A DNA stretch of 64,000 nucleotides from Pisolithus tinctorius (GCA_024663395.1 JANFAH010000020.1:186001-250000); one strand, 5' to 3'. Shown: positions 11,100-23,605, numbered from the stretch's first letter. Program-made: numbers and translations. The notes: generated by a model from the letters alone, not told the origin.

Positions 11100-13879
11100 T
11101 AGCGGCATTTTGGAACGACCCTTGCAACTTTACTTGATTCTATATCCTCGTCGACGTTCATAATGGGCCATCTCGCCTTGTTTTATCTGCCGGCCCTCTG
11201 CTCTCTGGCAACTCTGCTCTTCTACGCGTTCTTCACTGCATCAACTTGTGTTGTTCCTCTTCGTTCGCTGTCCTCCCCGTCCCACCATCTGGGTGTAATA
11301 CGATGACCAGTCAGTTATACGTAGATTCTGAGCACTACTGGCACACGTTGTTGTCAGACTTCGGCTCGGTCCCCTCACCGAACGTGTTCATGCACCTTCA
11401 GCCTCTGCTTCCATTTGCATCACGAAATCGAACTCAGATTTCGAGCATCTTGCTTTAGAACGAATGAAGCACGAGGATATTCGATTGACTCTGCTGTATG
11501 CTTGGGCTGTGGTTCTGTCACGGCATGCTGGAACTGAGGATGTCCTTGTTGCTGAAGGCATGTCATTTAACGTCTTCGAGTTTTACCACTAAAGAATAAT
11601 GTGTATCTAGCTCTACCAGGGATCGTTCTGGTCCCTCGACGGGTTCAGTTTGCCTCGACACCCCTCCTCGAGAGCAGTTGTCCATGCAACTAGCTCAAGA
11701 TGCCATTCATGCGTCGGCAGCCTGGGAAGTCACCAAGAGCATGATGAACGAGGGAATCCACTCTGTTGCGGAGATTCTAGAGGAGTCTGCGTTGTCGCTG
11801 TTCTCCTTGGATCAGCGATCGCATTTCTGCTCATACGACACACCGCTGCACCTAACACTCTCGTACCCCCTTCGCGGTCGTTCACATTTATTTTGGGTTC
11901 GATCCCGGCGTTTTTGACGTGCAAGATATGCAGTATATGCTCGACCACCTTGTTCTTGTATTTGAGCAACTCGTCGTTAACCCCTCATTGTCTGGTGCGG
12001 AACTCAATATGATGACTGCAAGCGAGCGAGCGTTCATGCAGGAACTCCCCTCTGTCATCAAAACCAGCAGTTTAGCGGAACCGGAGAACCCCTCACGTTA
12101 TACTTACGTTTACGATCTGCTGGCACGTCGCGCCCTTGCCGTCCAGACAATGTCGCGGTTGAATGCGATGGAAGTGGTATATACCTATGCTGGACTCGAC
12201 GCCGCTTCCAACCAATTCGCGCGGTACTTGAAAGATGCTTTATCTGTTCGTCCGGTGATATTTTACTTCTTTTCTTGCCGCGGTCTCCGTTGGCTATCGT
12301 TGTCCTCTACGCGATCCTAAAAGTTGGCGCAGCATATCTCGCTGTCGACATTGAAACTCCTACCATACTCTTCCACCAGACAGTCCATATGACTAACTCT
12401 CGTTATTCCTGACAGTTACATCGCTGGTGGAGAAATTGCGTGCGATGAGCTACGGAAAACATTGTTCCGATAGACACCGTAGCGGAGAAATGGTGTCACT
12501 TGGATAGCGCATGGCAGCCTGGCCTCTTTCCTACAGGAAATCCGAAAAACACTCTGGCGTATTTAAGTTTTACAAGTGGATCGACTGGTCCTCCGAAAAA
12601 ATGCATGACGTCGCATTCGAATTTGGTGCACTGGATCGTCGAAGCTGCGCCCGCTTTTGGTCGTACGATGAAACACGTCAGCTTATGGTAGGATGATCTT
12701 CGTGTCTATCATTGTCAGCAATTGGTGATACACTACACAGGTGCATGAATTGTACTGGGATGGTTCTATCGAAGAAATCTTCCTCACGCATTACGTAGGC
12801 GGCTCGGTTTGCATAGCTATGAAAACTGAAGCCGTGTCGGACATACACGACGCCCTTATTGCAACGAAAGCCAACTCGATTACCTTTCACCGACGCGAGG
12901 TATGCAGCTGCATCCTGCAGATTACCCATTCTTGAAATTGGTTGTGTTCACGGGTGAACCTGACACGGTTCGTACGGGAGAGTGCGTCTCATCTTCTGTA
13001 GCTCCTCCGTTTTACGAACTATATACGTAGAGTGGCTTAGTGATGGACGAACGCTACTCAACGCTTTCGGTCCCAGCGAGTCCATCTGCGGTTTTACGGT
13101 GGAAACCCGTGCGTTCGTCAGCATCAAACGAGACCCCTGTGGGGTTCAGTATTGGAGGGCAGACACGACTTTACGTTCTGGATTGCGACATGAAGCTCGT
13201 GCCGGTTGGTTGTGTAGGGGAGATATTTGTGTCCGGTCCAACTGTGGGCTTAGGTTACCTTGGAGACCCAGAGGCTACCGCGCAGTCGTTCATGGTGGAC
13301 CCATTCAGGAAAGAGTTTAGGATGTACCGAACTGGAGACTTTGGCCGGTAAGTCTTAACGCGTCCTGCCCATTCTGATCTTTGAATGCAGTTTTCCCAGT
13401 GTCAACCACGAAGGAAGACTTCATTTATTGGACGTCGAGACAGGCAAATCAAACTGACTGCTTGCAGAATTGAGCTGGGTGTGTTAATTCATCGTTTCGG
13501 TTTGCAACTTGCGAGGTCTCACCTGCTGTAGGAGAAATCGAGGCTGCTCTCCATGCGGCCGAAAGCAAGTGGTCGATAGCAGCGGAGCTTGTCACATACA
13601 ATGAAGAGCCGCGCATCGCTTCATTCCTTGCCTCCCGCTTCGTCAATGGCCCACACAAATTAACGCTTCACTTTCGGACGATGTCAAGGCCGAAATCCTT
13701 CGTTTGATGGCTTTCATTCAGCCGAGATTATTGAGTTCCGTTGGCCTACGATTTGGGTCCCAGTCGATGGAGTGCCATGCACGCTCACCGGGAAGCTAAA
13801 CCGCAAATGTTTACGGGAATTTTTCCATGGGTTGCCACGATCCACACAGAACGATTTGGCGATGCTTGCCACAGCATAG
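11100..13879 (+). pseudogene. NRPS condensation-adenylation didomain, copy 2
   Basis: This is the most readable of the five copies. C-domain pieces: HLALERMKHEDIRLTLLYAW (about 11450), EQLSMQLAQDAIHASAAWEV (about 11670) and DVQDMQYMLDHLVLVFEQL (about 11920). A-domain pieces: YTYAGLDAASNQFARYLKDA (about 12183), A3 YLSFTSGSTGPPKK (12559-12600), HELYWDGSIEEIFLTHYVGG (about 12742), A5 LLNAFGPSESICGFTVE (about 13050), A6/A7 GEIFVSGPTVGLGY through MYRTGDFGR (13215-13351), and A10 TGKLNRKCL (about 13790). The stop is TAG at 13877-13879, about 27 residues after A10, with no carrier (T) domain. Short introns are likely, for example GTAGG...ACACAG at about 12687-12740. Several 1-nt frame breaks indicate decay. 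The gene pairs with PAL copy 1 downstream, as copy 3 does with PAL copy 2. Confidence 0.82.
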
Positions 13880-15046
13880 CAGAGCCGGCCCAGACCAACA
13901 ACGCCAGAACATAATGCGCGTTCCGCAGCTCAAGTGCCTCTGAAGTTCGTTTCTAATATCTATTTTACTTCAAGAGCCGACCGGACCTCATGCGATAGGG
14001 ATATCGATGGAGGGTCCCACGTAGTACATATGCTTTTCAGTAAGCCGGTTATTCTGACCATATTTCGGACTTCGAGCCATTTTCTCTGTGGAATGATTTG
14101 CAAGTTAGTATCACTTCTGTACTGCGGTGAATGTATATAACAGTCTGTTGGAGTTGTGATGTAAGGTGTGACAATTGACAGCTTCCATTTGGGGTGGTAG
14201 GTAGGTAATCATTTGTTGTTCACGTTTCTTCTAGGAGTTGGAGGTGGTCGCAGGGAGCAGAAGAGTGCAGAATTTGTACCAGAAAAGAATCCCGAGTCAA
14301 GGGAACGAATGTCACGCTTCTTCCTACCTTGGGACCTGAGTGGTGCTCTCAATCCATACGTAAGTTATGCATCACCAGACATGGTTTCGTGACGGTTACT
14401 CGGGATATGGCACTTACCCACAAGGTACGATCACGATGGTGTCACTGTAAAATGTAAATCGACCGCAGGTCAGGGTCTGTAGACCAGATGAGAGTAGAAC
14501 GAGGCGAGAGGTGGAAGGACCCCGTGCCAAGAGGTGTGCGATGCGAACGCCTCGTATACTGACTGCAAAAGCCAACCACCCGTGAGCGTGCCGCTATGCC
14601 GAAGGGAGTTGTATCGAGAAACTTGAAATCTAAATCACAGCGGCGATGAGAAGGATCATACGTAGAGACAAAGAAAGAAAGAAGTGCCCCTATATGGCAA
14701 CGTTTTGCTTTTCACTTCCGTCCTCGCAGCCATCCAACAATAGTCACTTTCGCTCCTCCTGTCTTGCCTTGCTCCCAATCATGGGAGACGCACATGATAT
14801 AAGAGGTAACCCAACTTTCCCCCCATCACGCCACAGACGGATGACGACAATGCACGAAGGTTCTTTAATTGCGCTAGGCCCAGTGCGACAAGCCACGCAG
14901 CAACACCACACTTCTGATGTACTTAATTTTGTTTGTTGGGATGGTGATGAAGGACTCCCGGACGGGCCAGAGGGTCTTCGGTATATTTAATGTGCATCTC
15001 ATGCTAGCCCTGGCTTTCGTTCTCCACGCTTCCATCTCTCGGCACC
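13880..15046. other. NRPS 3' flank and PAL upstream region
   Basis: From 13880 to about 14200 the sequence is the common 3' flank of the NRPS copies, seen also after copies 1, 3 and 4, including a GCAAGTTAGTATCACTT block. From about 14200 to 15046 nothing is recognised apart from a putative TATA box close to the PAL start. Confidence 0.6.
14981..14990 (+). promoter_or_regulatory. Putative TATA box of PAL copy 1
   Basis: A TATATTTAA run lies about 60 bp before the PAL ATG at 15047. PAL copy 2 has a TATA-like run at the equivalent distance. Assigned by position and sequence only. Confidence 0.4.
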
Positions 15047-17577
15047 ATGTCTTCTCACTTGTCTGCGTTAACCAGCACTTGGAATCAGTTCGGTCATATT
15101 CTCATGGTCAGAAAACCGCGATCATCGACGGCCACAGTGTCGATGTTCCCGCAGTAGTGGCTGTCTCTCGGTTGGTCCTACAGAAATATGAGCGTCGCTA
15201 TCTGACCCGGTTGATTATTGTAGCGATGCTCATCTTCCCCGTATTGACTCCTCTCCAGAAAAACAGCGAGAAATCGCCGACGCGGTCGCCGTCGTCGCGA
15301 AGCTAGCGTTAGGTGAACAAAGCCAATATGGGATTACTACCGGCTTCGGAGGGAGCGGTGAGTTCGGTGGCCCTTTCCCCATGTAAATTGGTCCTCATCC
15401 CTCGGACTCGTATATTTTAGCGACGACGCGAACCAAACAAACCGCGCTTCTACAGAAGCGCTCATCGCGCACTGCCAAGCTGGCATCGTTCCCGCTTTTA
15501 AAAACGGACAAGTTCTCACCCCTGAGGAACAGGAACTATTGTTTCCCCAAGATTGGATCCGTGGTGTGATGTTCGTTCGACTTAATTCTCTCATTCGTGC
15601 CCAATCTGGAACGCGTTGGATCGTCATCGAGGGTTTATACAAACTCCTGCTTCACGACGTCGCACCTTGTGTTCCGATCGTCAGAGCATAAGTGCATCGG
15701 AGATCTAGCTCCTCTTGCGTACATATCTGGCGTCTTGACAGGTCATCCTGATAATTATGCATGGTATGGCCAAGGGTAGTTCTTGTTTGCGTCCTCGTTA
15801 TCGCGGCTTTGCACTTAGTCACACGTAGCGCGGAACGCAGGGTGTATGATTCCCCCACTATTCTGCAGAAGATCGGACTGCAACCGATCGAGTTCATTGC
15901 TAAAGAAGGACTTTCATTAATAAACGGCACGGGTGCTTCCAGTGCTGTTGCATGTTTGGGGATGCATGACTGCCACATCATCGGCCTCGCTTCCCAGGTT
16001 TGTCCGCTTCGGTAATCGGTTGTTTTGCTTTGAGATGTGGTCGAGCTCAAGTACCATATTAGCGGTCGAGGTGCTCAAGGGTTCCAGGAACCATTCACTC
16101 CATACCTGCACGAAGCTGCCCGTCCGCACCCAGGCCAGATCGAGCTGCAGCAATATCGTCGTGTTCTCCTGTCTTCCAGCTCGCACGACCTCATCATGTC
16201 GATCTGACCCCGAGGCAGCGCTACGACAGGACAGATATTGTCTGCGTTCCGTTCCACAGTGGCTCGGACCGCAGCTTGAGGACCTGCTTGTCGCTCAGAA
16301 ATATTGGATGTAGAGCTGAATTCGACAACAGACAACCCCATTGTCGACGTGCAGAAAGAATACCTGCATCATGGTGCGAATTTTATGGCTATGGCCGTGA
16401 CTTCAGTAGGCGGTTGCTTCTTTGAGGATTGTCTTTTGTTCATGAATCCAGGCAACAGAGAAAATGCGGCTGGTGGTACACCATATAGGTACGCTGACCG
16501 CCTCTAGGGACACAGGGACACACGGAATTGATATTCTGTCCCAAGCCAAGCTGATGTTTGCTCAGCTCACCGAACTGCTGAACCACTCCACGAATTGCGG
16601 GCTGCCTCCCAATCTCGCGGTTGGCGAGCCTAGCGTCGACTACAGTCTGAAGGGCGCAGATATTGCTGCCGCGCCTACCTCTCTGGTGGGTTGAGAATGG
16701 TCGCAGTAATGTCACTCGTTAATCGTTCTTTTAGAGATTGCGTACCTTGCAATCCTGTCAGCACGCACGTTGTTTCTGCTGAGATGCACAACCAGTCAAG
16801 TGCCTTTATGTAGACTACGGCTGATGCGCACTGACATACTCACACAGGTCTATCAACTCTCTTGCTCTGATAAGCGGGCGCTATACCCTTGACGCAGTCA
16901 AGCTTTGTTTCATGGAAAGTCTTATTGCGTCCCTACTGAGCGTCCCTGCAGCGATACTATAGTCATATAGTTGATGTCAACCCACATCTTCGCTCTCTGC
17001 CAGGCAGCTGATCTCCGGACCATCGAGGCGACATTCCGTAGCAAGCTCTTCTCCGTACTTCGCACCGAGACTGCCATGCACCTCCTGGTGTACGATTTGA
17101 CGATAACTTCTTCACACGCCTCAATAATCGTCTGATCGTGCTCTTGAACGGGTCTACCGATCAGATTCCACGACTCGTTTCGAGCGTGTGATTGGTGACC
17201 TTGCGTCCACGCTCATATACCTCCTAAATGATGAGACCGCCACCATGGACGTACATCTCAAAGCCATCAACCAGTGGCGCATATCACTCACCAGACATTC
17301 CCGTCAAATATTCATGGAAACCAGGGCAGCTTATGCAAAATCCCCTGATGCTGGAGGGAAGTTGCTCGGCCGAACCGGCATGCTTTATACGTATGTTCGG
17401 GGGGTGTTAGGAGTGAAGATGCATTGGGGGGACCCGAACATGGACAAGACAACGATTGGGTCGGAAATCGCGAAAATTTTCCGATCGTGGAAGTCCGCTG
17501 AGATGGCGGAGCTGATGGTCAGAATTTTGGTGGGTCCAGAAGGGGGTTCGGGTGGTAGTAGTCGCGCGAAACTTTGA
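15047..17577 (+). pseudogene. PAL: Phenylalanine ammonia-lyase, copy 1, inactivated
   Basis: PAL deaminates L-phenylalanine to trans-cinnamate. This copy is collinear with copy 2 over its full length and keeps long blocks: GLQPIEFIAKEGLSLINGTG (about 15875), [14 protein letters not shown] (about 16315), [20 protein letters not shown] (about 16565) and an open C-terminal exon to the stop at 17577. The start ATG at 15047 is conserved with copy 2. It is broken by single-base deletions: near 15070, near 15210, and two close together near 15680 and 15697. The last of these removes the Ala-Ser-Gly triad that cyclises into the MIO cofactor (copy 2 has ASG; here the surviving frame reads CIGDLAPLAY). 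Without MIO the enzyme cannot act, so this is a pseudogene even if other lesions were errors. About 85-90% identity to copy 2 is estimated by eye. Confidence 0.9.
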
Positions 17578-18282
17578 GTGCTGCCGGTCTGCATCTGGTG
17601 GGGATTAATTTGTGGGAGTGCAGGTGCTCTCTATGTAAAACATCCTTGTGTGTACTTATGCAACCCCAAAATGGGGTTTAGAGCCGAGATACGATGAGCT
17701 GTTTGATCACATGGTGCAGTCCATGCTAGTGGAGAATCCGGCTCACATGTTGTGGAGAGAAGAAAGCTTTTTATTCTCAGTTGCTGCAATAAGGAAGAAA
17801 CACTACGAACAAGCTGCTGCTGCTCAGGCATGAGCAGCTCGTTGGTCCCACCAAGGGCACAGTCCAATTCCAAGTCTGGCAGAAGCAGAACCCAACAACG
17901 TATCAGTGGCATCGAGAGCATCCGAAATGGAAAACGAACCACAGGCTCAGTTCCCGCCCATAGAACTTGTCATCGACTGGGTTTCGGCACCACGTCCTGG
18001 CAGGATTATTGAAGTACATACTTAGTTTAGTACAAGACTAATGGGTACGAGGACGTCCATTCCTGAACAACTCATGACATTAACGCCTCTGTAACATCCT
18101 CTAGTCCGAGGGCCTTAGTTTGAGTGTCAGATATGAGATGACATATATGGACGAAATCATCCGAAGAGTCCTAAAGAGGATCATGGTTATTCTAGGACGC
18201 GGAACAGTCCTGGTCTGTTTTCATCTTTTGTTGCGCACGATCATGACGGTCCGAACTCCGAGCGACCGCGGGAGGGCGCAAC
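17578..18282. other. PAL 3' flank and unassigned sequence
   Basis: The first roughly 70 bp resemble the 3' flank of PAL copy 2. A short open frame at 17648-17833 (YDELFDHMVQSMLVENPAH) looks coding-like but is unrecognised and changes frame afterwards. Nothing else is supported. Confidence 0.4.
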
Positions 18283-19239
18283 TATACAATGGTAAACCCC
18301 CAATAATTCCGCGAAATGTTTACTGTGGAAATGCGCGACTTAGACCATCGAATGCGCGTTTTGGACTGTTGACTGTGTAATTTAGACCGTTGAATGCACG
18401 TTTTAGACTTAGAATATGTATGCATTTCGAACACTGTTGCATGTGTGTTCAGAATCTGTCGGACGCGTCAATTAGGGCGCATGTGTTTACAAAATTTTCA
18501 TAACGCTCAAACTCGGAATTAATCAATTAAATTTAGGTTGCCCATGTCACGACAGAAGATGATCCTAAGAGCCCAAGACGGTATCATTGTGTTTAATGCC
18601 TGACAAAGTAGTATGTAGTATTGTGAGTCATATGTCGAGAGATTGACTGAAAGTGGACATTAGTAAATATCATCACTGAGGAAGTGATCATTGGACCAGG
18701 GATTGACACGAGGAGCAGCAAATGGACTGCTTGGTTCTGGCACACGGCGCAGTATCATATCGTCGACACTCGGTTCAACAAAGTCTACTGAGAGGGGAAC
18801 TCGCTTCGGGGGGGGGGGGGGGGCCCTCTCTCAGCGCTCTGAAATGGAAGTCGAATGATGGGAATGTGGTAGGAGAAACCCACAGCCGTACAAGGATGCT
18901 GTTGGGCGCTTTGAAGAGCTTGAAGGGGTTGGCCAAGTATCTCAGGTATGCTGGCAGACCCTGATGAACAAAATTCGAGGTGGTCTGGCATTCCGGCATG
19001 AGGAGAATTTCATTGACCGTGCTGCAAAGCAACTCGCAGCAAAGTTTAATATTACACCAGTGTGACCCCCATAGCACTCGTTATGCGCCCGGGACTCTAT
19101 TTTATAGACAGCTCCTTAAATGTGCACATGACGTGTCTAAACGCGCACACAAGATGTCCAAAACGCGCATTCTGTGGTCTAAGTCGCGCATTTTCACAAT
19201 ATACATTCCGTGGAATTATTTGGGGTTTACCGTTCCATA
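18283..19239. mobile_element. 957-bp TIR DNA transposon, non-autonomous or decayed
   Basis: The ends are inverted repeats of about 100 bp. The left begins TATACAATGGTAAACC and the right, read backwards, begins TATGGAACGGTAAACC; both continue through GCGCGACTTAGACCA and ATGCGCGTTTTGGAC. Both flanks carry CGCAAC (18277-18282 and 19240-19245), a 6-bp target duplication. Inside are further GCGCGTTTTAGAC-like subterminal repeats, a run of 16 G (18808-18823) and a decayed coding piece ending GGLAFRHEENFIDRAAKQL near 19040. The piece is not recognised as a transposase, so the superfamily is open. Confidence 0.8.
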
Positions 19240-19245
19240 CGCAAC

Positions 19246-19713
19246 GGTCTATTGTTTTCGCTGGAAGGCACTTTCACCCCTGCCTTTGAAATCCGAGTTG
19301 CGAATGTTTCCGACATGACAAGTATGTGACGTCATCTGCTCATCGCAGTTCCACCTTCTCCACCTGCTCCATTCCCTCCTCCCTCCTCGGAAAGTCCCTT
19401 TTCACTACTAGCATGGTGGATCAACGTTCCCCTGCTGCGCTTGTGTTGGCCGTCAACGTCGTGTGCGACGGCGATGGTACCTGCCACAGTGCTCTCGACC
19501 CCCCCCCTGAAACATTTATTTTCATTTTAAAAACTTTTTCCACCATTCCTGAATGCGTTTTTTGCTTCGTCCCGAATCACACTCTACTTTCTGACTGTAC
19601 TCTGTCCAACCAAATGTACATTGTATAGTACAGTATAATTGTGTTCGGGTAGGAGATTGAGCCATGCATGGATCCGCGTCCTGGATTGCCCGAAGGGCCA
19701 GTGTATGTAAGTA
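19246..19713. other. Intergenic, 3' of the MFS gene
   Basis: Only a short open frame (19326-19628) without motifs is present. It follows the small TIR element and precedes the MFS stop codon on the minus strand. No feature supported. Confidence 0.4.
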
Positions 19714-21579
19714 TCACGGTATCGATTCCGAGTGTGTACTCCTGTTTTTACTGTCTTTCTTCAACTCCGGAAGGTGCTTCGACAAGAAGGCTAACAAACA
19801 CGAAAGGACCAGAAGTACAATATATACCAGATTTCCTCCAAGTAAGTTGTATTCTTTTGAGAACGCAAATAGTGATGTGAACATTGCTGGCCCCATTGCC
19901 CTTGCAATCGATACCGTAGTCTGGCTGAGACCATTCACTGTACCAAGCGAGTGCTTGTTCGGCGAAGCCCTCGTGACAAATAAAGAGATAATAGCTGTAA
20001 TTTGTCGATTGCATGAGGGAGCTACTCACTATATCGAGTAACGGGTGACATACCATAGGACATATCAACTACTGACCACGAGAGTAGCTGACAAAGATGA
20101 GCATCCAGATGGCTGGGCCAACTTCCTTTTGAACGTGGATGACCCAACTCATAATCGGGAATGTAACAATTGTGGGGAAGAATGCAAGTACGGTCGAACA
20201 AAATACCCTTCTTGCACCGAAACGATCTACTGCCCGAGCCGCAAATAGCATTTGAAGCAGGCCATTGCCAAAGCCAAATGCCGTCAAGCACACGCCAATG
20301 GCGAATGGTGACAATCCCAATCCCCCAATTTCGATAGGGGCTCCATAAAACAAGGGTACAAGAGCGAAAAAACCAATGTCGACAAGAGCCAGTATACCAT
20401 AATTTGCGACGGGTATCATCACCGAATAGGTTTTGAGTAGAGCACGAATTGGTACTGGGGAAGCATCTTTGCCACCCGGTGTGCCAATCCGAGTATCTAT
20501 TGAAGGTATCTCTGGCTGAAGGCTATTCCCATGTCGCTTCGATGGCAGCGACTGTATTCTGAGATGGTTAACCGTTCAACATGGTACGCGACGCTGGCTC
20601 ACCTCCTCCAAAAGTAGTGCAGTTATGAAGAATGAGAAGGCAGCGAACGACGCGGATACGAGACAAGGGAGGAAGTACGGGTATCGAATCCAGAACGACC
20701 CTGAGAAGAGCTCGGGCCAATGGTCATGCGGCTTCGCCAACCCGCCCCCAAAAAGGGGACTGTCAAGGACTTGATGTTCAGCACCCGGTAGGCACGAGAG
20801 CGTGTTTACGTACGCGATTGAAGCACCAGTAGAGAAAACGATAGGGATAAGCACAAATGCCTGGGCCATATTGGTGTCGTCTGTTATTTCGCCTATGACG
20901 CTTTTCATCACCCCGATATTACCGTTCAAGGCTCCGGCAATACATCGACTACAGCCAAAATTTGGATTACACTCCAAGCTGAGTGCACTACAAGAGTTCT
21001 TACCTCGCAATGAGCGCCCAGAGCGTCTTGGATAGTCCAAAACACAAATTGGATATGCTCAGACCCATGAGGCCAACAAGTAATACGGGCTTGCGGCCGA
21101 CGTAGTCGGATATCCGACTCCAGCTCAAGACCGTCAGTGCTTGGGTGACAAAAAACAGGGATTCCTGAAGGTAAATAATTGAAAGTCGTGTGAGAACAGA
21201 ATGCATATGTATCTCGTGAAGCTGGTTTCCCGAGACCGGAGTTCGGCCGAACACATCCATGAGAATCGCTAGACGAATACTCACAATAGTGCCAGCATAG
21301 TATCCTATCTTGCGATCGTCGCCACCCGTAACGCCTACCTCCCTTATTAGCTACACGGCGTTGGTGGGCGATGGAAGCCGTCCAATCAGCCCCCACAGTG
21401 CTCTACAGTGATCTTACACACGTTTTACTCACCTGATTTATGAACGGGTAAATGTATTGCGATGACATAGGCTCAGTGGCAAGGACGAACAAGACAAGCC
21501 CCAGTTGTGTTTTTGGCAGGGGTGTCTTCGCCTTCGCTTGCGAATTTTCTAGTAGGGGAGTGCTTTCATCGGTAGCCAT
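19714..21579 (-). CDS. MFS transporter, zinc-induced-facilitator-like
   Basis: A membrane permease of the major facilitator superfamily. I place the start at the ATG ending at 21579 (MATDESTPLLEN), after which exon 1 reads TPLPKTQLGLVLFVLATEPM. GT-AG introns join REVGVTGGDDRKIGYYAG, ESLFFVTQALTVLSWSRISD, YVGRKPVLL (the cytoplasmic loop motif), CIAGALNGNIGVMKS, GEITDDTNMAQAF, PLFGGGLAKPHDHWPELFSG, a hydrophilic central loop, VANYGILALVDIGFFALVPL and finally NGLSQTTVSIARAMGPAMF, with a stop at 19714. The order and motifs fit the fungal MFS group related to plant zinc-induced facilitators; the substrate is unknown. One problem: near 20090 the frame seems one base short between WMLIF and the expected next helix (QLLSWSVVDMSYG). 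It is either a recent loss-of-function mutation or a sequence error. Confidence 0.85.
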
Positions 21580-22349
21580 TTTCTTCACAACCACCGCGCA
21601 GGATACTACACGAGCTGTTAAGAAGGGAAGAAAAGATGACCGGTCAGTCAAGGAGCGCCATTATAAGGGCGAATCAGTCCTCCGAACAGCCATCGAATGA
21701 TGCTGCGCAGTTGTAATGAAGAGCTAGTCTCGATTTCAGACGACCAACGACCGAGAATCGGCGACGAATACCCAAAATGCCTAGTTAGTACAAGGCTAAT
21801 AAAGTGGAATCGGAACGCCTCACCGACCCACTTGGGATGCGAATAAGCATCAAAACGCAGCGTGCGTGTCGCGGGAATCAGCCGATCTACAAAATCAAGC
21901 GCTCAGTAAGCAGACTACTTCGGTACAGGCCAGGTTTAGACCACCAAAAGTTCTTGTATAGGTATATTTTTTGCAAACCAGAATTCCAACAGATCGGGGA
22001 GTCACTGCGGAAACGAGATTTTGTCTGGCACCGCCATGGGCAGACGACAGGATACGGTGGGCGAGCAGGATCAGCTTCTATCTTCATAGTTCGGACTATG
22101 ACAGCGTGTACTTCTCAAGTCAGTCGCCGATCGCATTACGTAATCTGTTGCAAAATCTCAAACAATGTGTTCTTCCCACAATGCTTTGTGTCCAGAATTC
22201 GGAGAGGGCAATGAGCTGGATCATCTCTATATACCCCAGAGTGAAGTATACCTGACTTCCAGACCCAAATTGAAGGAGTGCGCTCTGTGCAGCGCGGAAT
22301 TAAACCATATCTAGTTGACAGTGCATGTCGTAACTAACTACCACTTCTT
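21580..22349. other. Upstream region of the MFS gene, no gene recognised
   Basis: Short open frames only (for example 21804-22214), none with motifs. It should contain the MFS promoter. No clear TATA box was identified. Confidence 0.4.
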
Positions 22350-23382
22350 ACTCGGCCCCAATTGTTAGGCTCCCCGAGCATTAATAATGTGATGATGCTG
22401 TCAAAAGAGACATTACCAACACGGCTGCCGATAAACATGTGGTGATTGGTAGACATCTTGGCCAGCGATATTGACAGGGAAATGGAAGGTGAAAGGCAGT
22501 TTTAGGCCAGCACAGTAGGCGCAACGTCGCAACGTCGACAATGGTGCACTACTACCAGTTCATCAGTTTTGCAAAATCGAAACACTGTATCTCAGTACTA
22601 CACAACTACACGGGTAAATAATATGAACAGTACACGAGCACGTACAGGGCGATGCGTAAGGAACTTCTGATAGAGACAGAAGTAACACGTGAGGTGTAGA
22701 AGCTGCCAAAGAGGTGCTGGTTTAAAAGACGAGATGACACAAGAGTTGCAAATGTTCCCATCGGCCCAATGGCATTTTGTCGCACCTTGCATTGTAACTC
22801 GGACCACGTTTGACGTGTTGACACGCAAGTAGCACGTCACTCCGCCACTGATATTGTCACCTATTCTCACGTTCTCGCATCCCTCCGTTGCAACAATAAT
22901 TACAATTATGTAAAACGTCCTCTTACCTCTAAAATTTTTGTGGGAAGTGGGGAAGTGTTTGAAGATTCCTATGGCAGCGTTTCACATTTATCTGCTGTGG
23001 TTTGATCTCAGTCCTGACAAGTCATTCTGAAAATAACCCCTTTGGACCAGTAAACTGGTTCCCCCTTGTGTACAGATGTATTTTTTCTTTAAAAAAGTAG
23101 CCAGCCCTCTTGAGATATGGTATGGCATGCTCCGTGTACAATAATATGGCTTAAATTGAAGTGTAACGTGCTGTAGTTGGCATTTTGCCACCCTGACATT
23201 TTGCAAAACTGGATCATTCGCAATTCAGAGCGGGAATCTGGAATGACCAGATGTCTCACGTTCGCTCCACCTTCCTCTTGTGAGACTTTCGATGGGGAAA
23301 CTGTACCTTGCCCTAAGAATATTGGCCCCCAGCCCCTTCAATGCCACAGCAGCACCGACTATCCCCTACGTTGTCTGCTGAG
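22350..23382 (+). repeat. Duplicated spacer, copy A (interrupted)
   Basis: Two stretches, about 22350-22563 and 23212-23382, are collinear with 47410-47927 downstream of PAL copy 2. Shared blocks include TTTTAGGCCAGCACAG, CGGGAATCTGGAA, CCTTCCTCTTG, ATGGGGAA and CTACGTTGTCTGC. It is broken first by a 648-bp TIR insertion and then, after the CTGAG at 23378-23382, by the giant TIR element. It resumes at 40195 with CTGAGTCTG...ACAAAGTAAGTGAC. The spacer may have encoded something (YVVCRVCDPAQ followed by GTGAGT in copy B) but is not recognised. Confidence 0.75.
22564..23211. mobile_element. 648-bp insertion with 14-bp terminal inverted repeats
   Basis: The ends are CAGTTTTGCAAAAT and its inverse ATTTTGCAAAACTG. 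The stretch is absent from the paralogous spacer at 47660, where the flanking sequences are nearly adjacent, so it is an insertion. No clear target duplication could be read (TCAT occurs close to both ends). No transposase is encoded. Confidence 0.7.
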
Positions 23383-23605
23383 TACGGTCGGCGAGAAGGA
23401 TCAGCTTAAGAATTCAAGGGTTGAGGTTTCCAGGGTTCCATGTACCCGAGGCTCTGCCCCACTATTAGTGTGTTACGTAATGGATCTATACCATATTGGG
23501 AAATATTTCGGTACTTAAGTGTTATGAGATTGTGGACCCCGGAACTGCCTAGTAACTAGTAGTCTAAGTTACTAAAAGTTACTAGCAAATAACCATTGAA
23601 CATGT
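23383..23605 (+). repeat. Left TIR of the giant element (CpG retained)
   Basis: Matches 39980-40194 inverted. It keeps CpG in TACGGTCGGCG, ACCCGAGG, TTACGTAATG, TTTCGGTAC and CCCCGGAAC, all of which are TpG or CpA in the right copy. Homology fades after about 23605. Confidence 0.85.

Noticed and set aside
22564..23211. Coding frames on the minus strand in the 648-bp insertion
   Set aside because: Two overlapping short frames with no motifs; the insertion is better explained as a non-autonomous element.
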